From contig NZ_JAIUMR010000016.1 in assembly GCF_022565475.1 (NCBI RefSeq), forward strand, positions 1 through 41,041: a DNA stretch of 41,041 nucleotides. The letters run 5' to 3'. Positions 29,708-40,914 of the stretch are shown here, piece after piece. The position numbers and the translations under genes were made by a program. The notes beneath the pieces were generated by a model, which saw nothing but the letters and a program-made list of their open reading frames with translations, ran no database searches and was not told where the DNA came from. This DNA comes from Aliidiomarina sp. (GTDB lineage: Bacteria > Pseudomonadota > Gammaproteobacteria > Enterobacterales > Alteromonadaceae). Within the stretch, counting starts at the first letter, position 1. Every line of letters starts with the position of its first letter.

Positions 29708-32248
29708 TTACTCGTCGCCACCGACAACACGAACAGACAAGGTGTTCGCTTCAATGTCTTCACGATGGAACCAAATCGGTGCCAAGCGCGGTTGTTCCGA
29801 ATAAAATTCCGTTTGGTCGAGATAATGGGGGGAACGAATATCAGATGACTGCGAGTAGGTTAATAGTCCGCGGCCTTCCGGTCCGTCTTCCGTGAAACGC
29901 ATGACAAACATCCAACTCGAACCACTGGTAATGTGGTAGCCGTGTTCTGTCATTTGCGACCCCGGTAAGCTCGGATAGCGATGACGTGGCAGTAAGGTAC
30001 CGTCCTGTGCGCCTTGCGAGGCAAATACATTGAAGCCACCTTCGATATTGTTAGCTCCACCCCACGGCAAACGCATACCACTCGGTTGGCCGTTGGGCAG
30101 ACTACGCTCAACAAACTGAACGTCGCCAAATTGCGCATCAAGCGCAAATGGGGTTTGGGCAATCGTCAGTACTGCACGTGCTAAGTGTTGCAAGATTACC
30201 GGCGGATTAGCCAAGCCATTCGGCGTTGTCAGCGGTTGCATCCGGTTATACGGGACTGCCCATTGCGGATTACGGTTGAATTGTTGAGCAAACTCACGGA
30301 ATACGTGCGCTCCAACACTTTCTTTATTCATCCGGCCATCCCATTGCGACAAGGCCGAACAGGCCGGGGCCACGTTGACGTCATGGCCGTCAACCGTGAC
30401 AGGCGTTTCGCCATGTGCAGAGCAGATCGCTAGCAGATCAGCAAGGATTTCTTCACCGAAATATGCGCGGTTGCTCAGTAATGCTTCCTCAAGATCCGCC
30501 AACGTGACAGCGCTCAGTTCGGTTAACTTTTTCTGCCCCATTCGTGACCGTAAGGTTTGTTGATCCAACGCAGGACCGAACAACAAAAGGTCTTTTTCGT
30601 CGTCGGTAATAATTGGCGCAGCCGGATTGGTGAGCCAATAACTATTGTTCGAGTTCTGCACAAAATCCGTCCGCCGTAAGCGTGGAGCGCGCTCGTGTGG
30701 GACGACACCTTGCGCACGGAAACGCTCACTGTTGGCTGGAATAAGCGTGAATGGCGCTTGACCACGAATAGCAAGAAACGCTAAGTCCGTACGCAAATCG
30801 GCTAATGCTTCAGGGTCGATATCCGGAACCGATGATCCGTCGGCAAAAAAGACGTCGCCGTGGCGATCCGCCACCATAGCATTATTAAAAATGAGACCAG
30901 TTTTGTTATAGAACAGACGCTCAACTTCGTCTATATCCGAGGCCAGATTCAAGCCAAGCCAATGATCAAGAATGTCGAAGTTGGGTAGGTTGGCATCATA
31001 CAGCGCAAACGCCGATTTGGTTCCGACTAAGTCCATACCCCATTGGAATGCGCCCGGGATCGAGAGCATGGGTCCAAACGAGCTATGATAGAAGGTTTTC
31101 TCTAACGTGATGCTGCTTCCGGGACCTGTGGCCACCTGAATTTGCACGGTTTTCTCTTGGATTTGACGACGCTCACCGTCCACCAAGTACGTCATACCGC
31201 TGGCGTCGCTCGGGTCTAAGTGCAATTGATACACTACAAAACGTTCTGCGGTAGAGAAAGTGTGCGTCCACGCAATGTTTTCGTTAAAGCCGATATTAAC
31301 GACGCCGGGCATGCCGGAAAGTGAGCCGCCGACTACTTTCATTTCACCTGGGATTTCAATACCAAAACGCCAGAACCTTTGATTGCCGACGTGCGGGAAA
31401 TGCGGGTTCGCCAATAACATGCCCTGTCCGTTCTCGGTCATATCGCTGCCTAAGGCCCAGCCGTTGGAGCCTAAATCCGACGGATTTGTCTCAGGGATAC
31501 CGACACTCGCGGCATCGAAATTCATATCAAATGACGACGCGCCGACCGGTTGTGGGGCAAAGTCCACACCCGGGGGTGTGCCAATGAAGAGCGGCTCAAG
31601 GAAGTTTGCCGCCCCCGGCAGTAATGCGACACCAAGCGCGTACACCAACATGTCGACAGGCTCTATTGGTTGTATCCACGGCATACCTGCGCAAGGGGGC
31701 GCGATATTGGCCACACCAGTGTCGGTTAGGTACTGATTATAGCCAGCAGCATAACCTTCAACTAAAGCGCGACTGTGCTCACTGAGCGAGCTGTAATTAC
31801 TTTCTGCCAGCTCGCGAATGCCCAGCGCTTTGTAGGTTAAATCGTTGATGACATTCGCGCTATCGCCAGAACCGAGCACCGCGTCTGGTCCAAAGAAGGC
31901 AGAACGCTGTGAATTAAAACGAACGATCTGGTCCGCTAAAATACAAATATTATCTTCGGCGAATGCATAGGCGGTGCCGTAAGCAATCCCTTCAAGGCTA
32001 TCGGCGGTAATATAGGGAACACCAAAATCGGTGCGGCGTATTTCCGCAGACACCTCACCCGGAGCAAACGTGGTTACCGCAGGAAAGGAATAACTGGGTC
32101 GTGGCGGTGGTGGCGGTGTACCGCCGTCAGGTGGATTGGTTGGTAGCGAGGTACCACTGCTGCTAGATGAACTAAAACAGCCGGTCAAGGCGAGACTGCA
32201 TGCAGCTGCAAGCAGTCCATACCGAGTCAAATTACTAAGCGGTTTCAT
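29708..32248 (-). CDS. PvdQ-like penicillin acylase family (Ntn hydrolase) lipoprotein
   Basis: An 846-residue amidase precursor. It has a lipoprotein signal (LTGC, Cys24), a poly-Ser stretch and a Pro-rich linker to about residue 50. An alpha-chain region (EIRRTDFGVPYI, AYGTAYAFAEDN) precedes the autocleavage site before Ser261 in GSNGWALGSDM, the N-terminal nucleophile of the beta chain. Then come LLANPHFPHVGNQRFWR, NIGFNENIAWTHT, FVQNSNNSYWLTNPAAP and SQSSDIRSPHYLDQTEFYS, all closely paralleling PvdQ and the AHL/aculeacin acylases. Such enzymes remove fatty acyl chains from homoserine lactones or siderophore precursors; the substrate here is unknown. The ATG at 32248 has GGGGA upstream. 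PvdQ itself is a soluble periplasmic protein, so the lipid anchor is a difference. Confidence 0.92.
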   Translation of the reverse strand: MKPLSNLTRYGLLAAACSLALTGCFSSSSSSGTSLPTNPPDGGTPPPPPRPSYSFPAVTTFAPGEVSAEIRRTDFGVPYITADSLEGIAYGTAYAFAEDNICILADQIVRFNSQRSAFFGPDAVLGSGDSANVINDLTYKALGIRELAESNYSSLSEHSRALVEGYAAGYNQYLTDTGVANIAPPCAGMPWIQPIEPVDMLVYALGVALLPGAANFLEPLFIGTPPGVDFAPQPVGASSFDMNFDAASVGIPETNPSDLGSNGWALGSDMTENGQGMLLANPHFPHVGNQRFWRFGIEIPGEMKVVGGSLSGMPGVVNIGFNENIAWTHTFSTAERFVVYQLHLDPSDASGMTYLVDGERRQIQEKTVQIQVATGPGSSITLEKTFYHSSFGPMLSIPGAFQWGMDLVGTKSAFALYDANLPNFDILDHWLGLNLASDIDEVERLFYNKTGLIFNNAMVADRHGDVFFADGSSVPDIDPEALADLRTDLAFLAIRGQAPFTLIPANSERFRAQGVVPHERAPRLRRTDFVQNSNNSYWLTNPAAPIITDDEKDLLLFGPALDQQTLRSRMGQKKLTELSAVTLADLEEALLSNRAYFGEEILADLLAICSAHGETPVTVDGHDVNVAPACSALSQWDGRMNKESVGAHVFREFAQQFNRNPQWAVPYNRMQPLTTPNGLANPPVILQHLARAVLTIAQTPFALDAQFGDVQFVERSLPNGQPSGMRLPWGGANNIEGGFNVFASQGAQDGTLLPRHRYPSLPGSQMTEHGYHITSGSSWMFVMRFTEDGPEGRGLLTYSQSSDIRSPHYLDQTEFYSEQPRLAPIWFHREDIEANTLSVRVVGGDE

Positions 32249-32338
32249 GGAGATTCCCCATTGTTGTTTGTTGTTTTTTTGTATTCGCAAGTATTGTTGG
32301 CTATTTTGTAAAGGTCAAACCAGTCTGGTGGTATAGAA

Positions 32339-32376
32339 ATAAAAAAGCCCACGACAACGAAAAACGCCGCGGGCCT
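32339..32376 (-). terminator. Terminator of the FKBP lipoprotein gene
   Basis: On the minus strand GGCCCGCG pairs with CGTGGGCT (32368-32375 with 32346-32353, two G-U pairs) and is followed by TTTTTTATTT. Confidence 0.8.
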
Positions 32377-32400
32377 TAAAATTTCTTGAAAACGCTTGGT

Positions 32401-33408
32401 TTAGTTGGCGTTCGCGTCAACAACGTCAAGCAATTCGACTTCAAAAATCAATGTCGAATTGGGTTGAATCACACCATTTGCGCGTTCAGTTGCGCCGTAA
32501 GCTAACTCGGCTGGAATCACAAAGCGATACTTAGCACCGACTTTCATTAGCTGAAGACCTTCAGTCCAACCGGAAATAACACGATTGAGCGGGAAGCTAA
32601 TCGATTCACCACGCTGGTAAGAACTATCGAACACTTCGCCAGTTACGAGAGTGCCTTCATAATGCACTTCGACAATGTCGGTTGGGCCTGGTGAAGCGCC
32701 GTCTTCTTGGCCTTCACGTAACACTTCGTACTGCAAACCCGAAGCGGTCACCGTCACTTCATCACGTTGCGCATTTTGCTCTTGATAGGCTAAACCGATC
32801 TGTAGGTTTTCGGCGCCAGCTTGCTCTTGTGATTGCTGCTGCTGTTCTGTCAATGCAACCAGCATTTGGTCCCACTGCTCGTCGATTTCTTCATCGCTCA
32901 TGCGACTTTCGTTGGCCAATGAATCTGTGAAACCTTCGACAACCGCGCCGCCGTTCAATGGCTGATCAATTTCTGACAGGAAGTCATGCACCATAAGTAC
33001 TTGCACCGCCATGTATGCACCTAAGGTGTACAGCATGTTGGCTGCTTCGTCTTCTTCAGCGATGTCGATTGCTTCCATAGCCGGCAGACCTGCCATCACC
33101 GGATTTTCGTTTAAACCACGGCTCATCAGTTCGAACTGAAAACGCTCAGCGTCAACCTGAGGCTCCAGATGGAGTAAATCAACAAAGCCAGCACGCATAA
33201 TGTGCTGCTTTTCCGCATTTTGCAGGTCTGGATATTCTTCCTTCACATTATCAAGAAGCTGACGCGCTTCCCGCAATGAAGCTGCGCCAACTGCATAAGA
33301 GCGCAACGATTGCTCGTCCGATAAGTCGCTTTGCTGAGGCGCGCCACCACAGGCAGCAAGAATAACCGTCGCGAAAGCAACTGAAAGGAATTTAAACATT
33401 AACTTCAT
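32401..33408 (-). CDS. FkpA/Mip-type peptidyl-prolyl isomerase, predicted lipoprotein
   Basis: A 335-residue envelope chaperone with prolyl isomerase activity. It has a lipobox-like LAAC (Cys20). A region resembling the FKBP dimerisation domain (about 120-200, LYTLGAYMAVQVL, GFTDSLANESRMSDEEI) leads into a Gln-rich linker and the FKBP domain (about 215-331: GLQYEVL, VEVHYEGTLVTGEVFDSSYQRGE, VISGWTEGLQLM, LAYGATERANGVIQPNSTLIFEVELL). An earlier segment (about 33-80, LRSYAVGAASLREA) looks like a second, diverged dimerisation unit, making the protein some 65 residues longer than E. coli FkpA. It is divergent from slyX, the same pairing as fkpA-slyX in E. coli. Confidence 0.9.
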   Translation of the reverse strand: MKLMFKFLSVAFATVILAACGGAPQQSDLSDEQSLRSYAVGAASLREARQLLDNVKEEYPDLQNAEKQHIMRAGFVDLLHLEPQVDAERFQFELMSRGLNENPVMAGLPAMEAIDIAEEDEAANMLYTLGAYMAVQVLMVHDFLSEIDQPLNGGAVVEGFTDSLANESRMSDEEIDEQWDQMLVALTEQQQQSQEQAGAENLQIGLAYQEQNAQRDEVTVTASGLQYEVLREGQEDGASPGPTDIVEVHYEGTLVTGEVFDSSYQRGESISFPLNRVISGWTEGLQLMKVGAKYRFVIPAELAYGATERANGVIQPNSTLIFEVELLDVVDANAN

Positions 33409-33522
33409 GGATTTCTCCGTTATGATGTAAGTTTTAACGCAAGAGGCGTGGTACTGTACCTAATCAACAAGTGCACTATCATATACGCAAACGCATACAA
33501 ATTACCATGAGGCAGATTAAGA

Positions 33523-33771
33523 ATGTCGTTTTCAGACGCAATTGATGACACCCGTCAGCGCATTTCCGAGCTTGAGCGTCGCAGCGACGATCTCGAATCG
33601 CAATTGGCGTTTCAAGAAGAAACCATCGATGCTTTGAATCAGCTGGTTACAAAACAAAACCAAGAGCTGCAGACCCTGCAAAAGCATCTGCAATTGCTCG
33701 TCGAGCGCATGCAACAAATGCGCGACAGCCAGGACCAACAACCGCTTGATGAGCGTCCTCCACATTACTAA
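33523..33771 (+). CDS. slyX: SlyX family protein
   Basis: An 82-residue coiled-coil protein of unknown function. Nearly the whole length (about 8-68) is a heptad-rich coiled coil (RISELERRSDDLESQLAFQE), ending in the family tail PPHY. It is divergent from the fkpA-like gene, as in E. coli. prkB starts 29 bases downstream, so the two may be co-transcribed. Confidence 0.95.
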   Translation: MSFSDAIDDTRQRISELERRSDDLESQLAFQEETIDALNQLVTKQNQELQTLQKHLQLLVERMQQMRDSQDQQPLDERPPHY

Positions 33772-33800
33772 TTCGGACGCACCACAGTTAAGGAGCATGC

Positions 33801-34679
33801 ATGTCACAGCGTCACCCTATTATTGCCGTCACCGGCTCATCGGGCTCAGGCACCACGACAACCAGTCAAGCCGTCCGACACATTTTTCGGCATCTCAAAA
33901 TCAACGCAGCATTTGTTGAAGGTGACAGCTTTCATCGCTATACCCGTCCGGAAATGGATGTCGCAATTCGCAAAGCTCAGGAACAAGGTAAACATATTAG
34001 TTATTTTGGCCCTGAAGCGAACGACTTTGATGCCCTTGAGCAACTTTTTGCGAGTTATGCTGAGAGCGGACAAGGCCAGCACCGACACTACCTTCATAGT
34101 TTTGACGAAGCCGTGCCTTATAACCAAATGCCGGGGACGTTCACACCTTGGGAACCACTCCCAGAAGCAACCGATATGCTCTTCTACGAAGGCCTACACG
34201 GTGCAGTTGCCAATGAACAACATAACGTTGAACAATTTGTCGATTTAAAAATTGGCATGGTGCCCATCGTCAACTTAGAGTGGATTCAAAAACTGATTCG
34301 CGACACCTCGGAGCGTGGTCATTCACGCGAGTCGGTGGCGCAAAGTATCGTGCGCAGTATGGACGACTACATTCACCACATTGTTCCCCAGTTTTCGCGT
34401 ACTCATATTAACTTCCAGCGCGTTCCGACCGTCGATACATCGAATCCATTCAGTGCCAAAGACATTCCAACCATGGACGAAAGTTTTGTGGTGATTCGTT
34501 TCCGCGGCATTACCGACGTCGACTTCCCTTATTATCTACAAATGATCGATGGCTCCTTCATGTCGCGAATGAATACCTTGGTCGTGCCCGGTGGCAAGAT
34601 GGGCTTTGCGATGGAGTTGATCCTGACGCCGTTAATTCAGCGCTTACAAGAAAAACGCCGGATCGCTTTGAACGACTAA
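33801..34679 (+). CDS. prkB: Phosphoribulokinase-family kinase PrkB
   Basis: A 292-residue P-loop kinase of the phosphoribulokinase/uridine kinase family. The Walker A is TGSSGSGTTTTSQ (about 11-23), followed by EGDSFHRYTRPEMD and the conserved DMLFYEGLHGAV. It resembles E. coli PrkB, whose true substrate is unclear. No RuBisCO or other Calvin cycle gene is present, so carbon fixation is not implied. In E. coli it lies beside yhfA and crp; here an OsmC-like yhfA homologue follows convergently, and crp is absent from the window. Confidence 0.93.
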   Translation: MSQRHPIIAVTGSSGSGTTTTSQAVRHIFRHLKINAAFVEGDSFHRYTRPEMDVAIRKAQEQGKHISYFGPEANDFDALEQLFASYAESGQGQHRHYLHSFDEAVPYNQMPGTFTPWEPLPEATDMLFYEGLHGAVANEQHNVEQFVDLKIGMVPIVNLEWIQKLIRDTSERGHSRESVAQSIVRSMDDYIHHIVPQFSRTHINFQRVPTVDTSNPFSAKDIPTMDESFVVIRFRGITDVDFPYYLQMIDGSFMSRMNTLVVPGGKMGFAMELILTPLIQRLQEKRRIALND

Positions 34680-34718
34680 GTCAACTAACTGAAATTACAA
34701 CCTTGAGTAGGACGAATT

Positions 34719-34754
34719 AAAAAAGCTGTCATCGTTGAAGATGACAGCCTTTTA
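34719..34754. terminator. Shared terminator between prkB and the osmC-like gene
   Basis: A perfect 8-bp stem GCTGTCAT with ATGACAGC (34725-34732 with 34741-34748) has TTTT on the plus side and an A run on the other, giving T6 on the minus strand. It suits both convergent genes. Confidence 0.88.
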
Positions 34755-34783
34755 ATCGTTTGCCCGCTCTGAAATATCAGCGT

Positions 34784-35200
34784 TTAACCGTCAATCACTT
34801 CGAAGCTATGCGTCACGTTCACACTTGCGCCGAGCATAATGGAGACTGAGCAATATTTATCAGCACTGAGTTTTACCGCGCGTTCGACATGCTGCTCAGC
34901 AACGTCTTTGCCGAACACTTTGAAATGCATGTGAATATCGGTAAATACGGCCGGAACGCCGTCTGCGCGCTTGCCTTCAAGTTCGACCTCGCAACGAACA
35001 AATTGCTGGCGGGTCTTCTCCAGAATACTAACGACATCGACCGACGAACAACTACCTGCGGCCATCAGAACCATTTCCATTGGCGTCGGTGCATGACCTT
35101 CGCGGTTACCGTCCATGACCACACTGTGACCGGTTCCTGATGTCGCCACAAACTTCATGCCGTCGAGCCACTGTACTTTCGCTGTCATTGCTGCGCTCAT
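34784..35200 (-). CDS. OsmC/YhfA family redox protein
   Basis: A 138-residue OsmC-fold protein closest to E. coli YhfA. Both family cysteines are present: Cys51 (AAGSCSSVD) and Cys117 (KYCSVS), the pair that reduces organic hydroperoxides in OsmC/Ohr proteins; YhfA itself has no proven activity. The ATG at 35200 has AAGGA upstream; the ATG four codons later is an alternative. It begins 10 bases after the astD stop codon, so it may be the last gene of the ast operon. Confidence 0.93.
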   Translation of the reverse strand: MSAAMTAKVQWLDGMKFVATSGTGHSVVMDGNREGHAPTPMEMVLMAAGSCSSVDVVSILEKTRQQFVRCEVELEGKRADGVPAVFTDIHMHFKVFGKDVAEQHVERAVKLSADKYCSVSIMLGASVNVTHSFEVIDG

Positions 35201-35210
35201 GCTGACTTCC

Positions 35211-36695
<1,485 letters not shown>

Positions 36696-37709
36696 TTACA
36701 GAGGGGCAATTCGGACTTGGTCACCAGCTTTCACCAACAGTGCATCGGCTTGTTGCTGGGTAAGGACCACGTCATCACCACAGAGATTGACATCCGCCTG
36801 ACAGGCGCGGAAATCTTTTAATTTGGAATTACAAATCAGAACGTTTTCACTGACTTCGGGCTGGCCAATGCGAACCGTAACGATGCGGCTATTGCGAATC
36901 GTCCGCAATTGACTGACCTCCGCCTCAACCGTCGGCCCTGCGTCAAAAATGTCAACATATCCGCGAAAACGGAAACCTTCCGACTGCAATAACTTCAAGG
37001 CCGGCAAGGTATTGTGATGGACTTTTCCGACCACCTCTTGCGCGGCTTTATCGAGCATATTGACGTAGATTGGGAAACGCGGCATCAGTTCGGCAATAAA
37101 GGTTTTCTCACCAATCCCAGTTAAATAATCTGCACTCGGGAAGTCCATGGTGAAAAAGTGCTTTTCTAGCCAAGCCCAAAACGGCGAGCGTCCGTCCTCA
37201 TCGGAAATCCCACGCATCTCAGCAATGACTTGCTTAGCAAAGCGCTCACGGAACTGTGCCATGAACAGCAAACGGAATTTCGATAACACCCGGCCATTGC
37301 GACCTTGGCGGAGGGGTTCACGCAAAAACAGCGTACACAGCTCACTGACACCGGTGTAATCGTTACACAGCGTCAAGGTTTGTAACGCATTGTAAACATT
37401 GTGTTTCGTCGAATGGTGAACCACTTTACCTAAATGGTAATGATAGAACGCGTTAGAGAGCCCTACCGCACCTTCAATACCGCTGACACCGACGATTTCG
37501 CCGCTACCAGTGTCTTCCATGACAAATAGGTAACCTTCTTCGCCCGGTTGCGCGATCTGATTTTTCGCAAAGGCTTCTTCGGCACGTTCAATACGACGGT
37601 GCAACAGATCTTCATCAACGGGCAACGACGTGAAGCCGTGCCCGGATTCTACTGCACACTGATACAACGCTTCGTAGTCACGTGCTTCGATAGGTCGAAT
37701 CACTAACAT
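36696..37709 (-). CDS. astA: Arginine N-succinyltransferase
   Basis: A 337-residue enzyme that transfers succinyl from succinyl-CoA to arginine, the first AST step. It starts MLVIRPIEARDYEALYQCAVESGHGFTSLP and contains LCTLFLREPLRQGRNG and the FPIYVNMLDKAAQEVVGKVH block. Length matches the family. AAGGA precedes the ATG. It sits between astC and astD with short gaps, so all three are one operon. Confidence 0.97.
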   Translation of the reverse strand: MLVIRPIEARDYEALYQCAVESGHGFTSLPVDEDLLHRRIERAEEAFAKNQIAQPGEEGYLFVMEDTGSGEIVGVSGIEGAVGLSNAFYHYHLGKVVHHSTKHNVYNALQTLTLCNDYTGVSELCTLFLREPLRQGRNGRVLSKFRLLFMAQFRERFAKQVIAEMRGISDEDGRSPFWAWLEKHFFTMDFPSADYLTGIGEKTFIAELMPRFPIYVNMLDKAAQEVVGKVHHNTLPALKLLQSEGFRFRGYVDIFDAGPTVEAEVSQLRTIRNSRIVTVRIGQPEVSENVLICNSKLKDFRACQADVNLCGDDVVLTQQQADALLVKAGDQVRIAPL

Positions 37710-37723
37710 ACTGAGTCCTTGGG

Positions 37724-39076
<1,353 letters not shown>

Positions 39077-39119
39077 TTAGAATTGCGACACGCTCGCATA
39101 AGTATGCATGCAGCGAGTG

Positions 39120-39776
39120 TTAGCTCGCTCGCTGTGGGAGCTGTTCACACTGCTGTTGATTTGGCGTAACCAATTGATTTAATAGGCGACTATTCACAAT
39201 ATTGAGGAAGTTCGCCAGCACTTGATGACCATGTTCGCTGAGCACAGATTCTGGATGAAATTGCACACCGAAAATAGCCAAATTTTTATGCTGCAACGCC
39301 ATAATTTCAGGTGCTAAACCGGCTTGATCGACCCACGCTGTTGCTTCAAGACAAGCAGGCAAGGAATCTGCGGCAAGGACCAGCGAATGATAGCGCACCA
39401 CGCTGAAAGAGTCTGGCGTCCCAGCAAAGATCGGGCTTTGATTATGGCGAATTACTGACGTCTTACCGTGCATCACGTCTTGCGCTCGCACCACCTTTGC
39501 ACCAAATGCCTGACCAATCGCTTGGTGTCCCAAACACACACCAAGCATTGGTATTTCGCCAGCGAGCTCCTGAATGACTTGCAGACAAATGCCTGCTTCA
39601 TTTGGCGTACACGGCCCAGGTGAGATCACAATACCATCGGGTTTCATGGCGCGGATGTCAGCGACGGTTAAGGCGTCATTGCGTTCAACTTGCACCTCTT
39701 GCTCAAGCTCACGAAAATAGCGCACCAAGTTATGGGTGAACGAATCGTAGTTATCGAGCATTAAGAGTTTACTCAT
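39120..39776 (-). CDS. pabA: Glutamine amidotransferase of aminodeoxychorismate/anthranilate synthase (PabA/TrpG)
   Basis: A 218-residue class I glutamine amidotransferase that supplies ammonia to PabB for p-aminobenzoate (folate) or TrpE for anthranilate. The triad is visible: Cys81 (GVCLGHQ), His174 and Glu176 (VQFHPES). It begins [15 protein letters not shown]. Placement beside argD/astC favours the PabA name; one protein may serve both pathways. I start at the ATG at 39774-39776; 13 further codons upstream are open but unlike the family. It has about 20 extra C-terminal residues of no known role. Confidence 0.94.
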   Translation of the reverse strand: MSKLLMLDNYDSFTHNLVRYFRELEQEVQVERNDALTVADIRAMKPDGIVISPGPCTPNEAGICLQVIQELAGEIPMLGVCLGHQAIGQAFGAKVVRAQDVMHGKTSVIRHNQSPIFAGTPDSFSVVRYHSLVLAADSLPACLEATAWVDQAGLAPEIMALQHKNLAIFGVQFHPESVLSEHGHQVLANFLNIVNSRLLNQLVTPNQQQCEQLPQRAS

Positions 39777-39860
39777 GGAACAACCTTGCCACCGCCAGAA
39801 AAATCGAAAGGCCACTATATTGGCAGCGGATGATACCTGCTTTGCTAGCGGAATGAAAAG

Positions 39861-39884
39861 AAAAAGCGGGGCGAAGCCCCGCTT
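39861..39884 (-). terminator. Terminator of the SPFH protein gene
   Basis: A perfect 9-bp GC-rich stem AAGCGGGGC with GCCCCGCTT (39864-39872 with 39876-39884), then a T run on the minus strand, 8 bases past the stop codon. Confidence 0.93.
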
Positions 39885-39891
39885 GGTAGGA

Positions 39892-40755
39892 TTACTGCTT
39901 ATTGGCTTCGATAAAGGGTACTGTACTATTCGGCAGCATGGTGGTCGGCAATTTACCGTCCCATGCTTCCGCTTTCACCAGCTCAACCAATAACGGGTTG
40001 TCAGCGAGTGCCGCTGCACGCTCGCGAATCGCTTCCGCTTCCGCGTTACCGCGTAAACGAATACTGTCCGCTTCTGCTTGCGCTTGCGCACGCACCCGGT
40101 CTGCTTCGGCTGCGGCACGAGTCCGCACGATATCCGCCTCGACACGCTCACGCTCAAGGTTCTGGCGCTCACGTTCAACCGCAACTTCGGCAAGCATGCG
40201 CTGCTCTACACTTTCCTCATAGGCCGCACTGAACGACACATCTTCCACTTGCACACCAAGGATAATCACCGGGCCGGTCACTGACCGCTGAACCGCAGCA
40301 GCCATTTCAGCATTTAAACGGCCACGCTCACGAATCGACGTTGCAGCATTAAATTGACCAAGCACGGTTTTTGCTTCTTCCAAGACAATACGCGTAACCT
40401 GACGGTCAATCAAAGCTTGGCGCGTACCAAAGTTACGATAAACTTCGTCAACTCGGCTGCTATCAATTTGATAACGCACCGATAAATTCATTACCGCCGG
40501 CTGTTGATCGTTACTGTAAGCTTCCATGTTGCGATACAGTTCAACCTGTTCCTGGACAGAGATTTTGCGAATACTGTCAACCAATGGAATTTTAAAATGA
40601 AGTCCCGGGTCGGAAATCTTGATTAAACTACCGTAGCGAATGACGGCACCCCGTTCACCTTCGTCGACGGTATAAAAACTGCCGACCGACAGTAAAAGAA
40701 TAAATAGGCCGACAACAATGCCGCCCACAATTTTTATGTTTGTTCCTTTTGCCAT
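39892..40755 (-). CDS. Prohibitin-like SPFH/Band 7 membrane protein
   Basis: A 287-residue protein with one N-terminal membrane helix (about 8-28), an SPFH/Band 7 domain (about 29-190, [36 protein letters not shown]) and a long Ala/Glu/Arg-rich coiled coil (about 185-250). The layout resembles prohibitins, HflC and stomatins, which form ring scaffolds at the inner membrane and often control FtsH-type proteases. It is not hflC: there is no hflK or hfq nearby. A 37-codon membrane-protein gene ends 3 bases before its ATG, so the two are translated together. Function unknown. Confidence 0.88.
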   Translation of the reverse strand: MAKGTNIKIVGGIVVGLFILLLSVGSFYTVDEGERGAVIRYGSLIKISDPGLHFKIPLVDSIRKISVQEQVELYRNMEAYSNDQQPAVMNLSVRYQIDSSRVDEVYRNFGTRQALIDRQVTRIVLEEAKTVLGQFNAATSIRERGRLNAEMAAAVQRSVTGPVIILGVQVEDVSFSAAYEESVEQRMLAEVAVERERQNLERERVEADIVRTRAAAEADRVRAQAQAEADSIRLRGNAEAEAIRERAAALADNPLLVELVKAEAWDGKLPTTMLPNSTVPFIEANKQ

Positions 40756-40758
40756 AGT

Positions 40759-40872
40759 TTAGTCCTCTTTATTTTTATTATTCTTGGTCATGATTTCATA
40801 GGCTTTAATCACGCCCAGTATCACTAACACCAACACCACGGCTAAGCCGATAAACGATAATCCCAATCCCAT
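40759..40872 (-). CDS. 37-residue single-helix membrane microprotein upstream of the SPFH gene
   Basis: A short open frame with a strong site (AAGAAGGAG, 9 bases before the ATG at 40870-40872) encodes 37 residues. It starts MGLGLSFIGLAVVLVLVILG, one membrane helix, and ends in a charged tail (YEIMTKNNKNKED), so an N-out, C-in topology is likely. Its last codons hold the GAGGA site of the SPFH gene, with 3 bases between stop and start. That coupling and the clear ribosome site make it a probable real gene. I know no named family for it. Confidence 0.75.
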   Translation of the reverse strand: MGLGLSFIGLAVVLVLVILGVIKAYEIMTKNNKNKED

Positions 40873-40914
40873 TATTATTTTCTCCTTCTTTATTGAATAA
40901 AAAGCCACCCTGAC

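Noticed and set aside
33801-34679. Carbon fixation suggested by a phosphoribulokinase-like gene
   Set aside because: The protein matches the PrkB branch of heterotrophs and no RuBisCO or other Calvin cycle gene is present.
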